The notes under the pieces: model-generated | What the model was told of the DNA's origin: nothing | Seen by the model: the letters and a program-made list of their open reading frames with translations, nothing else | Databases searched by the model: none | Source: JBBKWG01 sp037968835 | GTDB taxonomy: Bacteria > Pseudomonadota > Alphaproteobacteria > Rhodobacterales > Rhodobacteraceae | NCBI GenBank assembly: GCA_037968835.1 | Contig: JBBKWG010000069.1 | Coordinates: 1-12,137, forward strand | Reading direction: 5' to 3' | Length of the DNA: 12,137 nucleotides | Made by a program: the position numbers and the translations under genes | Part shown: in pieces, positions 11,962 through 12,137 of the stretch | Numbering within the stretch: the stretch's first letter is position 1 | Layout of the letters: each line of letters begins with the position of its first letter

Positions 11962-12137
11962 ACTGGATTAAAGCGACCGCCGTCGTAATCATTGCCGCAT
12001 TGACCGGACCTGCGACTGCCCAGCCGGTGACGCGGGTTTGCGACGCGCTTGAGACACGCATTGCGCAGTCGCCCGCGAATTTGGAGGGCAGGATCTTGAA
12101 CGAGGCGCTGTTCGAGGCGGCGGCTCTGGATTGTCCG
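11958..12137 (+). CDS. Exported protein of unknown function, partial (C-terminus outside window)
   Basis: Starting at the ATG inside the ATGA overlap with the preceding gene, the frame is open for 60 codons to the right edge. The first 21 residues form a Sec signal peptide: K5, a hydrophobic core VVIIAAL, and cleavage after ATA (19-21). The mature start QPVTRVCDALETRIAQSPANL contains C28, and a second Cys (C59) appears near the edge, so a disulphide in the periplasm is possible. I do not recognise the family. Overlap with another exported protein suggests that the two work in the same compartment. Confidence 0.7.
   Translation, partial: MNWIKATAVVIIAALTGPATAQPVTRVCDALETRIAQSPANLEGRILNEALFEAAALDCP

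Overview
The window looks like chromosome of a GC-rich alphaproteobacterium, most likely a member of the Rhodobacteraceae (Roseobacter-like). This rests on high-GC coding, the CinA-like / sfsA / map neighbourhood, and the resemblance of the proteins to those of that family; it is recognition, not a database search. There is no rRNA, tRNA, CRISPR array, insertion sequence or phage gene. No stretch longer than 150 bases lacks a gene.

Region 1 (1-2111) is housekeeping. A CinA-like molybdopterin-binding-domain protein runs off the left edge on the minus strand. It is divergent from the nuclease gene sfsA, which is followed by the type I methionine aminopeptidase gene map. The best-supported start for map is a GTG at 1299.

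Region 2 (2115-7747) is the most interesting part: a compact minus-strand operon for aromatic ring cleavage by the homogentisate route. Its order is hmgA (homogentisate 1,2-dioxygenase), fumarylacetoacetase, a metallo-beta-lactamase-fold protein, an FAD aromatic hydroxylase and a 60-residue DUF2783 protein. The first three genes are joined by 4-base ATGA overlaps, and the remaining gaps are 22 and 4 bases. A divergent MarR-family regulator sits upstream. The 71-base intergenic region carries an inverted repeat lying between the -35 and -10 elements predicted for hmgA. The likely logic is that the hydroxylase, perhaps with the DUF2783 protein as partner, makes homogentisate from a monohydroxylated phenylacetate; HmgA opens the ring; and the FAH-family enzyme splits the product to fumarate and acetoacetate. 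No maleylacetoacetate isomerase is present here. The MBL-fold protein in its place has lost all three ligands of the second metal site.

Region 3 (7751-10281, minus) holds idnD (L-idonate 5-dehydrogenase, probable TTG start) followed by gnd (6-phosphogluconate dehydrogenase). These are the entry and exit steps of L-idonate/gluconate catabolism, without the intermediate enzymes in view.

Region 4 (10455-12137, plus) holds a probable Tat-exported alpha/beta hydrolase. After it come a small exported protein with a cupredoxin-like C-terminus but no His or Cys, and, through an ATGA overlap, a second exported protein cut by the right edge.
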